Source: Berberis thunbergii (taxonomy: Eukaryota; Streptophyta; Magnoliopsida; Ranunculales; Berberidaceae). Taken from it: DNA of 64,000 nt. The stretch's first letter is position 1. Each line of letters opens with the position of its first letter. Below, piece after piece: positions 22,334 through 35,166 of the stretch. The translations under genes were made by a program, and so were the position numbers. The stretch lies in NCBI GenBank assembly GCA_003290165.1, contig QNQO01001819.1, positions 124,001-188,000 on the forward strand, given 5' to 3'. The notes under the pieces are model-generated. The model did no database searches and was not told where the DNA came from. It was given only the letters and a program-made list of their open reading frames with translations.

Positions 22334-22831
22334 CTCTCTCCTTCTTTGCCTTTTTTTTTATATTGCTTCTTTCTTTTTCTTCATCCGCAAGTATAAAAAT
22401 AGACACGCGGAAAGTGTAAAAGGCATTTGGTTTTCCATCAGACCGCTTTTCTGCCGTCGGATCAAGACGCGGAAACTCCATATCATTCTTTTCTAGGCCT
22501 CTCTCATTTTTATTGCTTTGTTCATCTCTTCTGTACCTCTCTCTATCTATCAATCAATCAATCTCATTCACTATGTGTTTCGATCGAATTTGTGTTTGTT
22601 TTTGTTTGGTCAGATCTCTTTCTCATCATCGTCTCCTTGGTCACGTCTCTTGTGTTCTTGTTGCCATTTGACCTCACCTTCTATTCTACTCTCTCTCAAC
22701 CAACCAAACAAACCTGAAACCTCTCTTCGTTCTTTCTCTTCATTCCCTCTCTATTCCCTGGGGTGTGGTGTAATTTGAAATTCGGCTAACATACATACAT
22801 ACATTCCTTCCTTCCTTCTTCTCTTTCTCTG

Positions 22832-23111
22832 GTAATTATTTCTTATTTGCTTGATTTTTATGTATACATACAAATTTTTTTTCTTTTTCTTAACATGTCA
22901 GTGTTGGATTTGGATTCTGATGAATTGGGTATGATTTTTTTTTGTTGTTGAGAAAAAGGGTTTAATAAACCTCTTTTAAGTATTAGTATTTCTATGATTT
23001 TGATAATCAAGCTTTGTTATGTTGTTGTTTGTTACTTTGGTAGAATAATTGATGGTTTTCATTTTGAAAGAGTGATTGTAATTGGGTTTATTTATTTATT
23101 TAATTTGCAAG
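22832..23111 (+). other. 5' UTR intron of CBL gene
   Basis: CTG|GTAATT donor at 22,832 and TTTGCAAG acceptor ending at 23,111 bracket T-rich sequence. Leader introns are common in this family. Inferred from splice signals only. Confidence 0.55.
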
Positions 23112-23161
23112 GCTAAAGATGTTATAATCACAGTGAAAAGGTTTTGAAAGCTTTGTACAGA

Positions 23162-26100
23162 ATGGGCTGCTTTCATTCACATGCCAGAAAGCAGTTCCCT
23201 TCATGTGAGGACCCTGTGGCTCTCGCATCCGAAACAAATTGTAAGTTTACTTTACTAATATTGAAATTAATTTGGCTTTGTTGATTGTATTTCTCATGCA
23301 AAATATTAATGTGTGGCAGTTCTGGATACTGCTTCAGTAATCTGTTAATCTGGAATTTTCTTGAATTGAAATGTCGATGTTCTCTTTCACTGTACAGAAT
23401 TTGCTTTTAAAAACCATCCATATATGTGGCCAATGTAGTATCTAGCACATAGGTGCAGACTCATGATTCCCATCCAGCCCTTTTTCCATGTCTCTTTTAT
23501 TTCACATGAAACATGTAGTTGTGATTTATGAAAAGCTAGACTTTGTACTATAACTAAGTACACAAAGTAGGCGAAATCGAGAGATTGGGATGACCATCAA
23601 AGCTGCTACCCTTTTTTTGACTTTATATAGCATCAAATAGATGAACTTGTCTATCTCCAAAAGAATGAAAAACTGTAACAAATCAAACACCACAATAATT
23701 CAAAATACGGAAATTGGGCAACCCATGATTATGCTTCAACCTCTGTTGTGTTTTAAATTAAATTTTAACCAGTATTCATCTCAACCTTCTCCATGACTTT
23801 CTTGTGTTGCTTGTGATTATTTTTTATTTGGTTTGGGATTGATATGCTTGTACCGTATGCTATGTTTTTGTGAAAAATTATCGTCTTGTTGAAATGACTA
23901 GCCTTGGTCTTTTTTTAGTAACTTGGTGATTTTAGTAACTTGTACAGTTTAAGATGAATTTGACCTTGGTTAGGTGATAGATTAATCTTTTCTGTATCCT
24001 TAGGAACAAATGGTTATTGGAGCTATTCTTTGGATAACTGTGATTAAAATATATATAAACCTCTACGTAAAAAAAAAAAATTCTCTTTTACTATTTTAGA
24101 TCCACATGTCTTCTAGTTCGACATAAACTGTTATTGTTTTTTGAAAACTGGTTGACTTTTTATTACGTTGTTCTAGTGAACAGAAAAAAGTAATGCTGAT
24201 TTAATTGTATGAAGATGTAATTTAAAATGCAGTCTTCTAAGACGAAAGCTTGTAAGTAACTAAGTATTACTCGATTAAATTTAAAGAAATGACCATAACA
24301 TGCTTAAATGGATCTTTGTTATTGATAAAGGTATGCCATTGCTATTCTTGTACTATCTTATGAGTGGAGGGTTACTTTGCTTGCTGAAGATCTTGTGATT
24401 GGTACAGTATGGAGATATAGTATGAAAATGAATATTAAATTTCCCTGCAATTGGTTGCAAATGTATGCCCTTCCTTGTTTTAGGAATTTGATAGCTTTTT
24501 TCTGCGATTTCTTCATTTGAATAGTGATGCGTAGAGTAACAACCATACCTGTTTTTATCTGCAGTCAGTGTTAGTGAAGTTGAAGCATTGTATGAGCTGT
24601 ACAAGAGCATAAGCAGTTCAGTGGTTGACGATGGGTTAATAAGCAAGGTATCTTAACCCCTGCCCCCAAATATGGTTCTTTTAGAAGATTCTGAATACTA
24701 ATATGTAAAATATGGTCACATTGATTTTCTTGTTCATGGTGTTGGTTGCCGCCAGAAATTGGCTCTAGTATTTATTTATTATAAATATTACATAAAGGGA
24801 GAATATGACTTGTAATTGCCTCCTGCATGAATTAGATGACTTCATGTGGCATTTGTCTATGTCATGAAACAACCATATCCAAATTTTGTAAAATTTATAG
24901 CACAATCTTAAGGGGGAAAAAGATGTTCATAATATAAGAAAACTAGAAAGAGTAAAGCATGTAGTGTGTTTAATGTGCCAATAAAAAAAACTTTTCCTAA
25001 TAAAAGAAGATGTCAATCTACAACAAAACCCTAACAAAATCAAATATTGAACAAGACGGATAGGGAAAAGGTGGAGTGTAGAAACTATTCTGTTGACAAA
25101 CTTCCTTGTTTGAGAAAGAGGACCTAGAAACTATTTTGTATACCCGAATCGGCTATACAATGACTACCTTAAAAACCATTATTGGAGAAATCTTGCAATC
25201 AAGTTATTCTCAAGAAGAGCAACCACAAAGAGAATATTTCATAGCGTCCTCATTAGACCGTACTTTTCCCTTGGTATATCCAGATAATGGATTGAAGAAT
25301 AAACAGAGACATTCTGAAACTACAAAACAGAAGTCAATTAAAAATGTTCTTTCAGTTTCCTCGACAAATATTCAAAATTTGATGCTTGTTATGAAGTTAA
25401 AATAACTTTATTTTATTTTATGGAATTGTTATTTGTAGATTTTACTAAAATGAACATGATGCGATTATTTGTTGTGGTGCATGCAGGATGAGTTTCAGTT
25501 AGCTATTTTTAAGAGTGGGAAGAAGGACAACCTCTTTGCAAATAGGGTACAATATCATCAACTTTTATAGTTTCAGATTAGTGTTGTACTTCATCCAAAG
25601 TAACATATTAATAAATAGTATGGATGTTGACCATCATCAAGAGGGGAAAACAAGTCAAAATAAGACCAACGATAAACAACTACTAGAAAGTGCAATTGCT
25701 TCCCATCCTTGAATGCTATTCTCTCACTGTAGGACATTAGATAAAAAAGGAACTGCTTGAAGCTCCTTAAAGAGTCTTTGAGCAAAGAACAAGACATACA
25801 ATTATAAGAATAACCAATGCTTCCCGGGTTGTAGTGTTCTGTAATTATGTCCTCTCCAGCATATGTATTGCTTCAGCAACTATGGGATAATTTTGATCAG
25901 TCAAGCGAATTTGCTGCCTGCTTCTTAATTAATTAAATCTCTAACTTGAATATTTTTTTGTGCCACATTAGACAATAATCAGCGAACAAACATTTTATTC
26001 CTTATCCCTGATCTACAAACGTTTTATCTTTAGAGTGTCTTATCACATGGGTGCTCTATAAAAAGCTTGAGCATTTCTTAGTGCTACATCTCCTAGATAT

Positions 26101-28216
26101 TCATATTATGCATGAAATCTTGTATTCCTAATTACTTCTCTCAAACATTTCCAAAATGTTTTGGTAGCTAGAGATCCTTTTTGAATCTATTGTGTTGTGG
26201 ACTAATTGTTGTTTCAGTTTACCGGATAATTATTTGGTATTGATTAATGTTTATTAAAGTTCCTGTAAGCACATCAGTTGCAAATTGCAGTCAACATATG
26301 ATTTATGTGAAGCCAATTTAAGCATCGAAGAAATTGCTGGATATTGATTCCTTGGCGAGATCTTCTTAACCTGGACATTTTATTATAAGTATATTTATTG
26401 GGGCTAGCACATCGGATACTTTATAGTTGGACATCACTCCATAAATTTCAGGAGCTTCTGTTTGGACTTTGGAGTTTGAAGTTTTTCAACCCCCATGATA
26501 AATTTCTCTTACCCTGTTGTCTTGGCAAATTCTTAGATCCAAAACTTATGAGAGCTTCCACTATAAAGTGTTAATTTGATCCTGACTTGCATATTTTTCC
26601 CCTAAAATCTGTGTGCTAACATTCTGGTAGGGTGTGAGGGCTTCGGCATTTATACTTAGCACACCATTGCTATATATTCTGATTATTAATATACAAGTAA
26701 AATGTAGTTGCTAATTTGGAAAGCATCTAGTTTAAGAATCAAACAAACTAGATTTTCTACTTATTTTTAACTAATTATACTTCTTCTCTATAAAGTCTTT
26801 ATGATGTTTCTTTTGATGTTCTGGAATCCCTGTCTTCATATACATGCAGATATTTGACATGTTTGACGTAAAACGGAAGGGATTCATAGACTTTGGAGAC
26901 TTTGTTCGATCACTTAGCGTTTTTCATCCAAACGCTCCACAAGAAGCAAAGATAAATTGTATGTTGGCATCAGCTAATAATTAACTTTTGATCAAATTAA
27001 TGTTTTCCTTTGGTTCATTATTTATGTCATGTGCATGACATTGCAGTTGCCTTTGATCTTTATGATATGGATGGCACTGGCTTCATTGAACGTCAAGAGG
27101 TATGTTGAACTATGAGTTTCTTATTTTTCGAAAAAAAATTTCGTTGTTCGTTCCTTTTGCATATAAACTTGGAGTTGTGAATTGTCTGATATGCGAATAG
27201 GTGATCCATGGCTCATGAGTATTCATCTGTGATTGAAATGCTCCCACATGGAAAACTTCCATGTTCTCTTATGAGATTGGTTGTCAAGGAAATAACAACC
27301 AGCTGAATCTCTTGAAGGGGGGAAATGAGGAAAAAAAAAGAATAAAGAAGAAAGAGGAATATAAAGTAATAAATATGTTTACTTTCAATAACTATTACCC
27401 TAGGCCTACATGAAGAAATGAAGAAACCTTAATGTCATATTCATCTGTTACCTTAAATATGTTTTGCATCTTCCAATCTGCATTTCGGGTAATGAGTTGT
27501 GGCCCTCCCCTCAGGTTCTTCTGTAAATTCATCTTGTTTTTGCCTGATGTTACTTTTGTCTGTTTACTATACAAGTATGTGAAGTGTCAGTGTTTTCTAT
27601 GTTGTGTGTTTTGAAGCCGTAGAACATCTATAATCTATATATATTCTGGCAGGTCAAACAGATGTTACTTGCACTCTTACTGGAATCTGAGATGAAGTTG
27701 GCGGATGAAACTGTTGAATTTATACTTGACAAGGTACCTATTTCACTACCACTATCTACATTTGATAACATGATTGTTGGTTCACATGTAATACAGGAGT
27801 AGCTTTGCTACTCCGAGCGAATGTGCTTCCTAAGTTGGAAGTTCGAAAGAGTAGAAAAGTTGGTTCAGTCCATGCTATTTTTGAGTTGAATTAAGCTTTT
27901 AGTTCTTGTAAAACAGACATTTCAGGAAGCTGACATGGGTCAGGATGGAAAGATAGATAGAGAGGAATGGAAAATGTATGTATCTCGCAACCCTTCATTG
28001 TTGAAGATTATGACCCTACCATATCTCAGGTATCCGCAACAGTAATTTACATATATATATATTTTGTGAATTTTCTTTGATGCAAGTCGATTTAGTATCA
28101 ATATCCCAATTACCTAACTTGCCTTTCCGCCTCTTTTTGGTGTCAAATGCAGGGATATCACAACAACATTTCCAAGTTTTGTGTTCAACTCAAAAGTAGA
28201 TGAGATAGCTGCCTAA
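23162..28216 (+). CDS. CBL1: Calcineurin B-like calcium sensor, CBL1/CBL9 type, eight exons
   Basis: Exons 23,162-23,240; 24,565-24,647; 25,487-25,546; 26,850-26,958; 27,047-27,099; 27,653-27,733; 27,917-28,029; 28,153-28,216, all GT-AG, giving 213 residues, exactly the CBL1 length. The N-terminus MGCFHS supplies Gly2 for myristoylation and Cys3 for palmitoylation, so it acts at the plasma membrane. EF1 is the 14-residue variant (~36-64); EF2 loop is 80-91, EF3 117-128, EF4 161-172. The C-terminal FPSF motif places Ser201 where CIPKs phosphorylate CBL1. CBLs bind Ca2+ and activate CIPK kinases (K+, nitrate and stress signalling). Differences from CBL1 are mild ([10 protein letters not shown] near the N-terminus), so CBL1 versus CBL9 is unresolved. 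Intact. Confidence 0.95.
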
Positions 28217-28639
28217 GGGAGTTTTTTTTTTTTTTCCTTTTATTTTATTAGTTCGCCTGGTTATGTAGATTAGAGACCTAAGCAAAGTGGCAATCTTTAT
28301 GATGCCCTTGTTAAATTAGTGACTCAATGAAGACAAGGCGATAGAACAGGTGCCATATTTCCATCAGCCATCGGAGTTTTGTAGTCATTTTGGTCAGACC
28401 TTTGAGATAGATACTTTCTGAATTTTGAAATCAATAGTAAATTTGAGAAGAAAAAAAAGTATATTGTGAAGAATTGAATAGAAATTTAAAGCATCACCTA
28501 TCAATTTCATTTTCTTTATCTTTTCTCATTTGGTTTAATAGTCTTTCAATCTTTAGTGTGAGTTAGGTTTCAATATTAAATCATGTGGCTAGATTGGGTT
28601 TTACGAACACGAACCTTCAAGAGTTTCAAGCAGGGTTTT

Positions 28640-28757
28640 TCCTATTAAAGACCATAACGGGTCACCATAAACTGATAAAGATGTCATCGGCTGGGTTCGA
28701 ACTCGTGACCTAGTGATATCATCCGCTAAGCTCTAACCATTGAGCTATCACACCATT
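28640..28757 (-). mobile_element. tRNA-derived SINE (minus strand)
   Basis: On the minus strand TAGCTCAATGGTTAGAGC (A box) lies about 35 bp before AGTTCGAACCC (B box). The segment between does not fold as a functional tRNA with a clear anticodon arm, and CCA/acceptor pairing is poor, so a SINE head is favoured. It lies in the 3' flank of the CBL gene. Confidence 0.6.
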
Positions 28758-29359
28758 GCAACCTTCAAAACTTGGATTGCTCTGGTTGCATTTTGAAGAA
28801 AGAGTTGTTTATGCCGATTATGGGCAAGGGAAGACCTAACAAAAAGAAGTTGTGGAAGCGTGATAGTTTGACAAAAAAGAAACCATTAGGTTATGAGTTC
28901 TCAAAGCCCTAGGAAAAGATGAAAATTGAAAATTCAAGAGAATGTTGTAAGTACTTCTTAGGTGAAAAAAGGTAGAGCACACAAACAAACAACTACAACG
29001 CTAGCATTATAACATTTACACGAACTGAACCTACTCCTCTAACAATCCACCAAGAACCAGAAGCTCTAAGCAACCCTCCCCTCGAATACCATACAAACAT
29101 AAGTATGATTGTATGAGTATCAGTATGAAATGTTGTTGGCTCAAATGAAATGTTGCTAACTTGCTATTGCTATGTTTGGATTGAATTACTCACCATGCAT
29201 TGAGATCATGAAAACATTACTTCTAGCCATTTTATCCTAACTAAAACTAATATAAAATCATGCTTAAAATTATTTTGTTTTTGATTTTTGTTTTTCTAGT
29301 TCCTATTGTTCACAGAAGTTTCCTTTTCCAAATGATTTCATTTTAAATTTTGACACTAA
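28758..29359. other. Intergenic, nothing recognised
   Basis: AT-rich, no open frame with family resemblance. Confidence 0.4.
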
Positions 29360-29574
29360 TGGTGTGTTCGGTTGCATGGAATCCTATGCTATGGGAATCC
29401 ATGAGGGGACCTCTACATTTCAGGCTAAATTGATGTATCACTCCACATCCATCATTTAATTTTGTGATCAATGATGAGAATGGAAGTCCAATGAACATGA
29501 AAATCACATGCTAAAATATAAAAGTCCTCTCATGAATTTTCATGGCATGAGATTCCATACAACCAAACACACCC
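29360..29574. mobile_element. Tourist-like MITE (215 bp) with TAA duplication
   Basis: Ends TGGTGTGTTCGGTTG and CAACCAAACACACCC are inverted repeats flanked by TAA on both sides (29,357-29,359 and 29,575-29,577), as in PIF/Harbinger Tourist elements. Internal sequence (GATCAATGATGAGAATGGAAG) recurs in the remnant at 54,230-54,470. Confidence 0.75.
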
Positions 29575-29682
29575 TAAGACGCAATTTTTTTTTTCATTTA
29601 ATTTTATTTTAGTTACTAAGTGGTTTTCGTATGCTCCTTAATTTATCCACGTATGTTGCTTATTCATGGTAAAAAAAAGACA

Positions 29683-29990
29683 CTACACCAAATGTGCAGT
29701 TTTGTAACAACCCCAAACAATATCACTTTTGTGATGTAACACTCCACCAAACAATTTTAAGTAAAAAATAAATTCAAGCAAAATTTTTGAAAAACAGTTT
29801 AACAAATAAAGTGATATAATAAATTAAGTCACCATGAATAGTATCACTTGCAACACCTACTATTCATGGTGATCCAATTATTGTATCATTCCATTTGTAA
29901 AACTGTGTGAAACTATTTAGTGAACTGTTACAGCACAACAATGATACTTCTTTTTTGAGGTTACTACAAATATGTCAATTTAGTGTATTG
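29683..29990. mobile_element. Foldback MITE
   Basis: Ends read ACACTACACCAAATGTGCA and TGTCAATTTAGTGTA. An inner inverted repeat at about 29,814-29,895 has ACCATGAATAGT and ACTATTCATGGT as its stem. Non-coding. Confidence 0.55.
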
Positions 29991-30442
29991 AGAAAAAGAA
30001 AAAAAAAAAAAAAGAGAGATACTAGTATTTTGATCTTATTTCCAAAATTTTGTGAGATTAAGGACTAATTCAGTACCGTATGATAATATGCACACCCAAA
30101 TATTTGAGATGTTCAGAGCCCACCTGAATTTCACAAATTCTAGAAATGATTCTTTTGTGACAATGATGAAGCTTTGGGTGAAGAAAATATGAGGTTTTTG
30201 AACATTAATGGTTTTCCCTGAAACTGCTTCAAAATCATGAAGATTATCTGAGGGCTAAAGTGATATCAAGTTTTGCAAATATTAAGCAATTATTGTGAAA
30301 AAAAAAAAAGATGAGAAATTGGAGTGCCTCCTATTGTGAGGTTGAGCCAAAATTTTGGGTCATCTTGTTGGTTTTATTTTTTTTTTAAAGGTGAGCCTGT
30401 CGCCGATATCATTGTTGTCATAAAAACAAACTGAGCTTTGCT

Positions 30443-30620
30443 ACAGAGCGAGGGAGGGAGCGAGGGAGAGGGGGCGAGGGGTGGGTGTAACCACCCATCC
30501 TCCTCGGGATAAGCGCTTCACGTTAGAGATACGTGCGAACACTTATCACGAGAAAGATGGGTGGTTACACCCATCCCTCGCTCTCTTTCCCTCGACCCCT
30601 CCCTCGACCCCTAGAATTTT
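30443..30620. repeat. GC-rich imperfect hairpin
   Basis: GAGGGAGCGAGGGAGAGG...GGGTGTAACCACCCATC on the left mirrors GATGGGTGGTTACACCC...CCCTCGACCCCTCC on the right. The inner stems are perfect, the outer part degenerate. It shares the CCCTCGA/TCGAGGG terminal flavour with the hairpin at 22,052. Confidence 0.65.
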
Positions 30621-31812
30621 TCAAACAAACTACATTAACTTCAACTTCAGTTTTTTTCTCTTCAACAAGTTGTTTAGAATGTCAATGGTGTCAAAATTTA
30701 GTTCTCGGCAACCATCTCTTTCACCATTATCAATCCACCTTTCCACCACCACCACTTTTTCCTCTAAACAATCCTCAATTTCTTCATTGTTGCCACTCAC
30801 ACCCTTTAAAATTTTGTGTCCAACCTATCTTTTAAAAAACCGTGAAACACAATCACACAAACCCTTTCTTGAGGCCTAAGAATATTTCTCCATAAAAACT
30901 CAAGAAACATAGTTATCGTCAACATCATAGGATGAAAAATTTTCTCACTCATTGTCTTATCTCAACTATTTTATAGTTTTCCATGAGAAAAAAAACCAAA
31001 TATGTCATTATTATAATTACTAAATTATGTATTGAATTACTTTATATTACCTCTTCAGAAAACATTTCATCAAGATGCTTCTTCAGAGTAATGATGCTCC
31101 CATTATTGTTAAAACACAAATAAAAATTTACGAAAGAATGTTAAAACAAGGAGGTTACGTGAACACTTTATTGTTACTCCAAGTTCAAGACAATCTATCA
31201 GAAATAATAAGCACAAATAAAAACACTCAAAGATAGGTGAGGCTGAGGTGACAATTTTTTTTAAGTGTTTAAAATCTACCTTCTAACTGGAGTTGGAAAT
31301 TCTTAACGAGCTTCTAAATGAGTTATTTGTTTTGCTTCTGAATAAGGTGTTGATTAAGGGTTGTAAAATTAATAGGTGTTTTTTAGGTGCTGACTTATTA
31401 CACCCAAATAATACACGCGGTCAATGCAATATAGAAAATGGTGTCAATCCCACAAGGAAAGCGATGCACAAAACAGGTTCAAGGAATAAAGCTACACAAA
31501 CCTAAACTTGAGAAAATCTTGCAAATTAAAAGAAGTAATTGAATTTAGGTGAATAAAAATCAAATAAGAAAATTCATAAGGGTCCAAGAGTCCCTCGTAG
31601 ATTTCACCACTTTAACTTGTATTGATACAGTTGTGATAACCTAATTATGTGTTTCACATCCCAACAACATAATTGAAAATAATCTTTAACGCGCCAATAT
31701 ATTATTAGAAAAAATTTTGATCCTTTTTGTGGCAATGTCACTTAGTAAGTTAGTAATGTTGTCGTCGAGTGAAAATGGTGGTGTTACAAAGCAATGCCCT
31801 TTGGAAATAGTC
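30621..31812. other. Intergenic, nothing recognised
   Basis: A plus-strand frame at 30,481-30,879 runs through the hairpin and then Ser/Pro/Thr-rich low-complexity sequence. No family resemblance. The rest is AT-rich. Confidence 0.4.
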
Positions 31813-32306
31813 AGGGCAAGGATTGTGATTTCGTGAAATTATATGAAATTTCACCGAAATTTTTGTTTTTAGAAATTACGAAAAGAAAAAGGTAAAAAAA
31901 AAAAAAAAAAAAAATTGAGGGTTTTTTTCAAAAAAATTTGAGGTTTATTTGGTAAATTTAGGTAAAAAATATAAAAACCAGTTACTAAGAATTACATTTC
32001 TTGGAGGATTTTTTAAGAAAAATTTTGGGATTTTTTTATAATTATATATTGATTTTTTAAATCAACCCCTAATTTCCTAATTATCACTTCCTAATCATAT
32101 GTATTGATTTCCTAATTATAGGTATTTTAGTTTCATTTAATGCGTTTAATACATTTATTTACTTGCATATTATTTTTCACATATTTAATATATCATCAAA
32201 ATTCATTATAAATTTTATATATTCTCAAAATTTTTAGGTTTTTTTTTACATATCGAAATATTTCACGAAATTAAAAAACTCAAAGAAAAACGAAATCACA
32301 ATCCTC
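31813..32306. mobile_element. MITE, family A (hAT-like), copy 2
   Basis: Ends CAAGGATTGTGATTTCGTG and CGAAATCACAATCCTCG are inverted. Flanks AGTCAGGG / ACCCAGGG could be a decayed 8-bp duplication. Same family as 8,281-8,673. The interior is AT-rich with an A run at about 31,895. Confidence 0.6.
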
Positions 32307-33260
32307 GACCCAGGGTATGTCAAAATGTCTTATAAAGCCATTAAACAAAGAGAAGTACACGAGTGTTACTTTGGTATTGATAAAATGACAACCCCCCATC
32401 TTACACAGACTCTCCTCTCTTTCCCTTCTCAAGTTTCAAACAGAAACACAAAAATGATTGAGCGGTTCTCCCCCCATTACTTGCACTTGCACTCCCAAAA
32501 CATTTCTGATTTTTATAACATATAAGATTCTACTGTTTTCAATTTATATTTCATACTATGAGAAAAGGAAATGTTCCTCTTCAATGTTCCTCTTCATTCA
32601 TTCTTAATCCAATATCTAAATGTTATCAGAATTATGTGGTCAGTGATTAACTGTACTAACTCTAGTGCACTTTTCTGTTAAGTGGTGAAAGTTTATTTGC
32701 TACATAGATAGCATTCACATTGATGTGTTCAAATCTTGTCTCCTGTAACTGCAAAACAAAGGTTAGATTGCCAAAGATCACCTGTTTGAGGGTTGAAGGC
32801 ACTCCAATGCTTAAGTCTGTAACTCTGTTGGAAATGAGATTAATCTGGATAGAACTCAGTTGAAATTGCATAGTGTTGATAGAATAATCGAATCAAATTC
32901 CCATCTCATACCTTTTCCATTACCTTATATAATGAGTGCATTCAACTATGTGCATGACTTAAGTTCGAATGACACAATGAAAGGAGACGTTTATTATAAC
33001 GGTCTCCTCGTTCATTGAAATGGAGTGATTCCCTCCTTTGTAACTGTCCTCCAATATTTATGATGGTTTGCGCCACGTGTATGGCCATGATCGGAATTGT
33101 CTATAAAGTCATACAATATGAACTTATCTTGTTTCTTGCGTACACTTGGCTCCTTACAGGCTTCTTCTGTTTAGCGACTAAGATTAAGGTCTGTGATTCA
33201 AGTCATGGCTATTGGGATTGTCCAACCGCCTGCCACTTCGTTCCTGCTAAGCCCAGGATC
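32307..33260. other. Upstream region of the fibrillin 5 pseudogene
   Basis: No other gene. A frame continuous with the fibrillin N-terminus extends up to 33,015 but its peptide (Cys/Met-rich) does not match any fibrillin, so I treat it as leader or upstream sequence. Confidence 0.4.
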
Positions 33261-34240
33261 ATGAAAATGATCAAACCTCTTCGATTAGTCTCAGCACCTC
33301 ATTTGAGGATAAGAAGCTTTGGTTTTGTGGTATATCCATATGAACTCAGAGTCATCAACTCTGTCAAGGCTGAGGAACAAAGTTCGGGTATAGTTGATAA
33401 TGTGCTGGAGGATCAAGGTAGACCATTGGCAGAGAATGAAAGAGTTTCCGAAATCAAATTTGACCTTAATCAGGCATTACAAGGTGCGACTCTTGGATGA
33501 TCTGCTATATTCTATGTTTTTTAGATGAATTTGGCATACATGTTAAGATTGTGTTGAAATGGATTGAGTAAACATATTTGAAGGCATTAACAGAGGCCAT
33601 ATTTGGAGTTACGTCAGCTAAAAGGTCTGAGATCGAAGGTCTAGTAAAGTTATTGGAGTCTCAGTATCCAACATCTGATCCTACAGAAAATTTGGACAAG
33701 GTAAAAGCTACGTTCATAATAGATACACTTCTTATCTTATGTTACTCATTTAGTCTTCACATTTGTCTTAATTTTTTGACATTGAGTTCATGGATTCGAC
33801 CATTACTCTTGATCAGGTACAATGAGTTACTATACAATCCCATATCATCGCAGTTTTGTAGGGACCTTTAGGACTTTTGGTATTTGATTTTTGCTTTTAG
33901 ATACCTGCTTCTGCTGACTGAACTGCCTATTGTTCAATTGTCAGTTAAAGAATGTCTTCGAAAAGAACTATGACCTGCTGCTCAGCATTTTTAATCCCAA
34001 CGGGTGGCTGGAAATCTCGTATCCTTCAACAATCTTTTATTGAAGTCTTTTAACAATCTCACAGAAGCATAATTTTTTTTCTTCTTCTCTTGTACATTCC
34101 TGCAATTGAAAGGATTTGGGAGTTGTATGCTCTTTGATTCAACTCTGTCAGATATGTCGATGAGACCATCAGGATTGGAAGAGATGATAAAGGTAACATC
34201 TTCATATTTAGAGAGATTAGGACAGAACACCTAATGTTAC
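33261..34240 (+). pseudogene. FBN5: Fibrillin 5 (PAP/plastid lipid-associated) pseudogene
   Basis: FBN5 is a plastid protein that binds solanesyl diphosphate synthase in plastoquinone-9 synthesis. Here exon 1 (33,261-33,483) gives a transit-peptide-like start and ERVSEIKFDLNQALQ. Exon 2 (33,584-33,700) gives INRG then, after one extra C (about 33,598), IFGVTSAKRSEIEGLVKLLESQ...LDK. The exons for the central lipocalin-like barrel (normally WKLLYSTITILGSKRTKLG onward) are absent; only 244 bp separate exon 2 from the next homologous exon (33,945-34,018, [23 protein letters not shown]), followed by 34,152-34,2xx (YVDETIRIGRDDKGNIFIF). One frameshift and loss of about 100 residues mean no functional protein. 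It faces BOLA2 tail to tail. Confidence 0.85.
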
Positions 34241-35166
34241 ATTTCTTAATCATGCTTGTTTACACTCTATTTTGTAAAAGACAACAAAGAATTATTATGT
34301 ATGTTTTTTCACTCAAAGTATTATTTTCATTCGTGCACCCAAATACAAATGACACCATTAAGCACTACCATGAAAGGAATTTGATTTAGTTCAGTTATGC
34401 CTTCGCGCTCGCTGTAATCCCCATGAACACAGCCTTACAAATCCTCATTAGGAACTCTTAGAATAAGGTGTAAATCTCGAAGTGTAAAGCCACAGATTAA
34501 GGGTTTGTGAGACCTAGCAAACCACTGCCAGTGAATATCTCAGGGATATAAGTGGCCATAACTGGAAACCCAGTCTTTTGATTGAGCTATAAATTTCACA
34601 ATGTGAGACCTTCCTAAATGTTTGAGCTCGACTTCCAGTTGAGCAAGAGTTCCAGTCAAAACCTAATACTTTGAATGTGCATCGCGAGCTCTATTCGTCA
34701 ACTCAGTTTATGAAAATTGTAAACTACTTTCCTGCCATGTTTTGGACAATGCATAAGAAAATTATTAAGCATTTGCTACACATGCACCCTATAAGATAAG
34801 TTGAAAAGATCACTGAGAATTAAATTTAACTAACACATTCAAAACCATATCCAATGGAGTCGGGAATTCTATAACTGGTTCTTCATGTTAGTGATAGATA
34901 AACAGGAGAGATCATTAAAACAAAATAAAACATTAACTATCAAGAGAAATTGTCTGACAATTTAAAAAAAATACGGGTTTGATCATGATCCAATATATTA
35001 TCCATAGTAAATTTATCCCTGATGAGCATGTTCCAAGTTCGGAACTATTAGCACAAAGCAAAGGAAGCTGTAATTTTTCCTATAAACTTTCATACTTCTG
35101 TTAGTTACGGTTCACTGCAAAGTCACAGATTCCTGACAATAGTTGTAAGTAATAAAATGAGATGAT
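34241..35166. other. Intergenic between FBN5 pseudogene and BOLA2 3' end
   Basis: Both genes converge on this stretch. No further coding or transposon ends recognised. Confidence 0.4.

Noticed and set aside
22427..22778. Plus-strand frames before CBL
   Set aside because: Lie in the CT-rich 5' UTR and start with non-ATG codons; no homology.
28690..28757. Functional tRNA gene
   Set aside because: A and B boxes exist but the acceptor stem and anticodon arm do not pair; SINE preferred.
33015..33260. N-terminal extension in frame with the fibrillin 5 exon
   Set aside because: Begins with a non-ATG codon and its Cys/Met-rich peptide does not match fibrillins.
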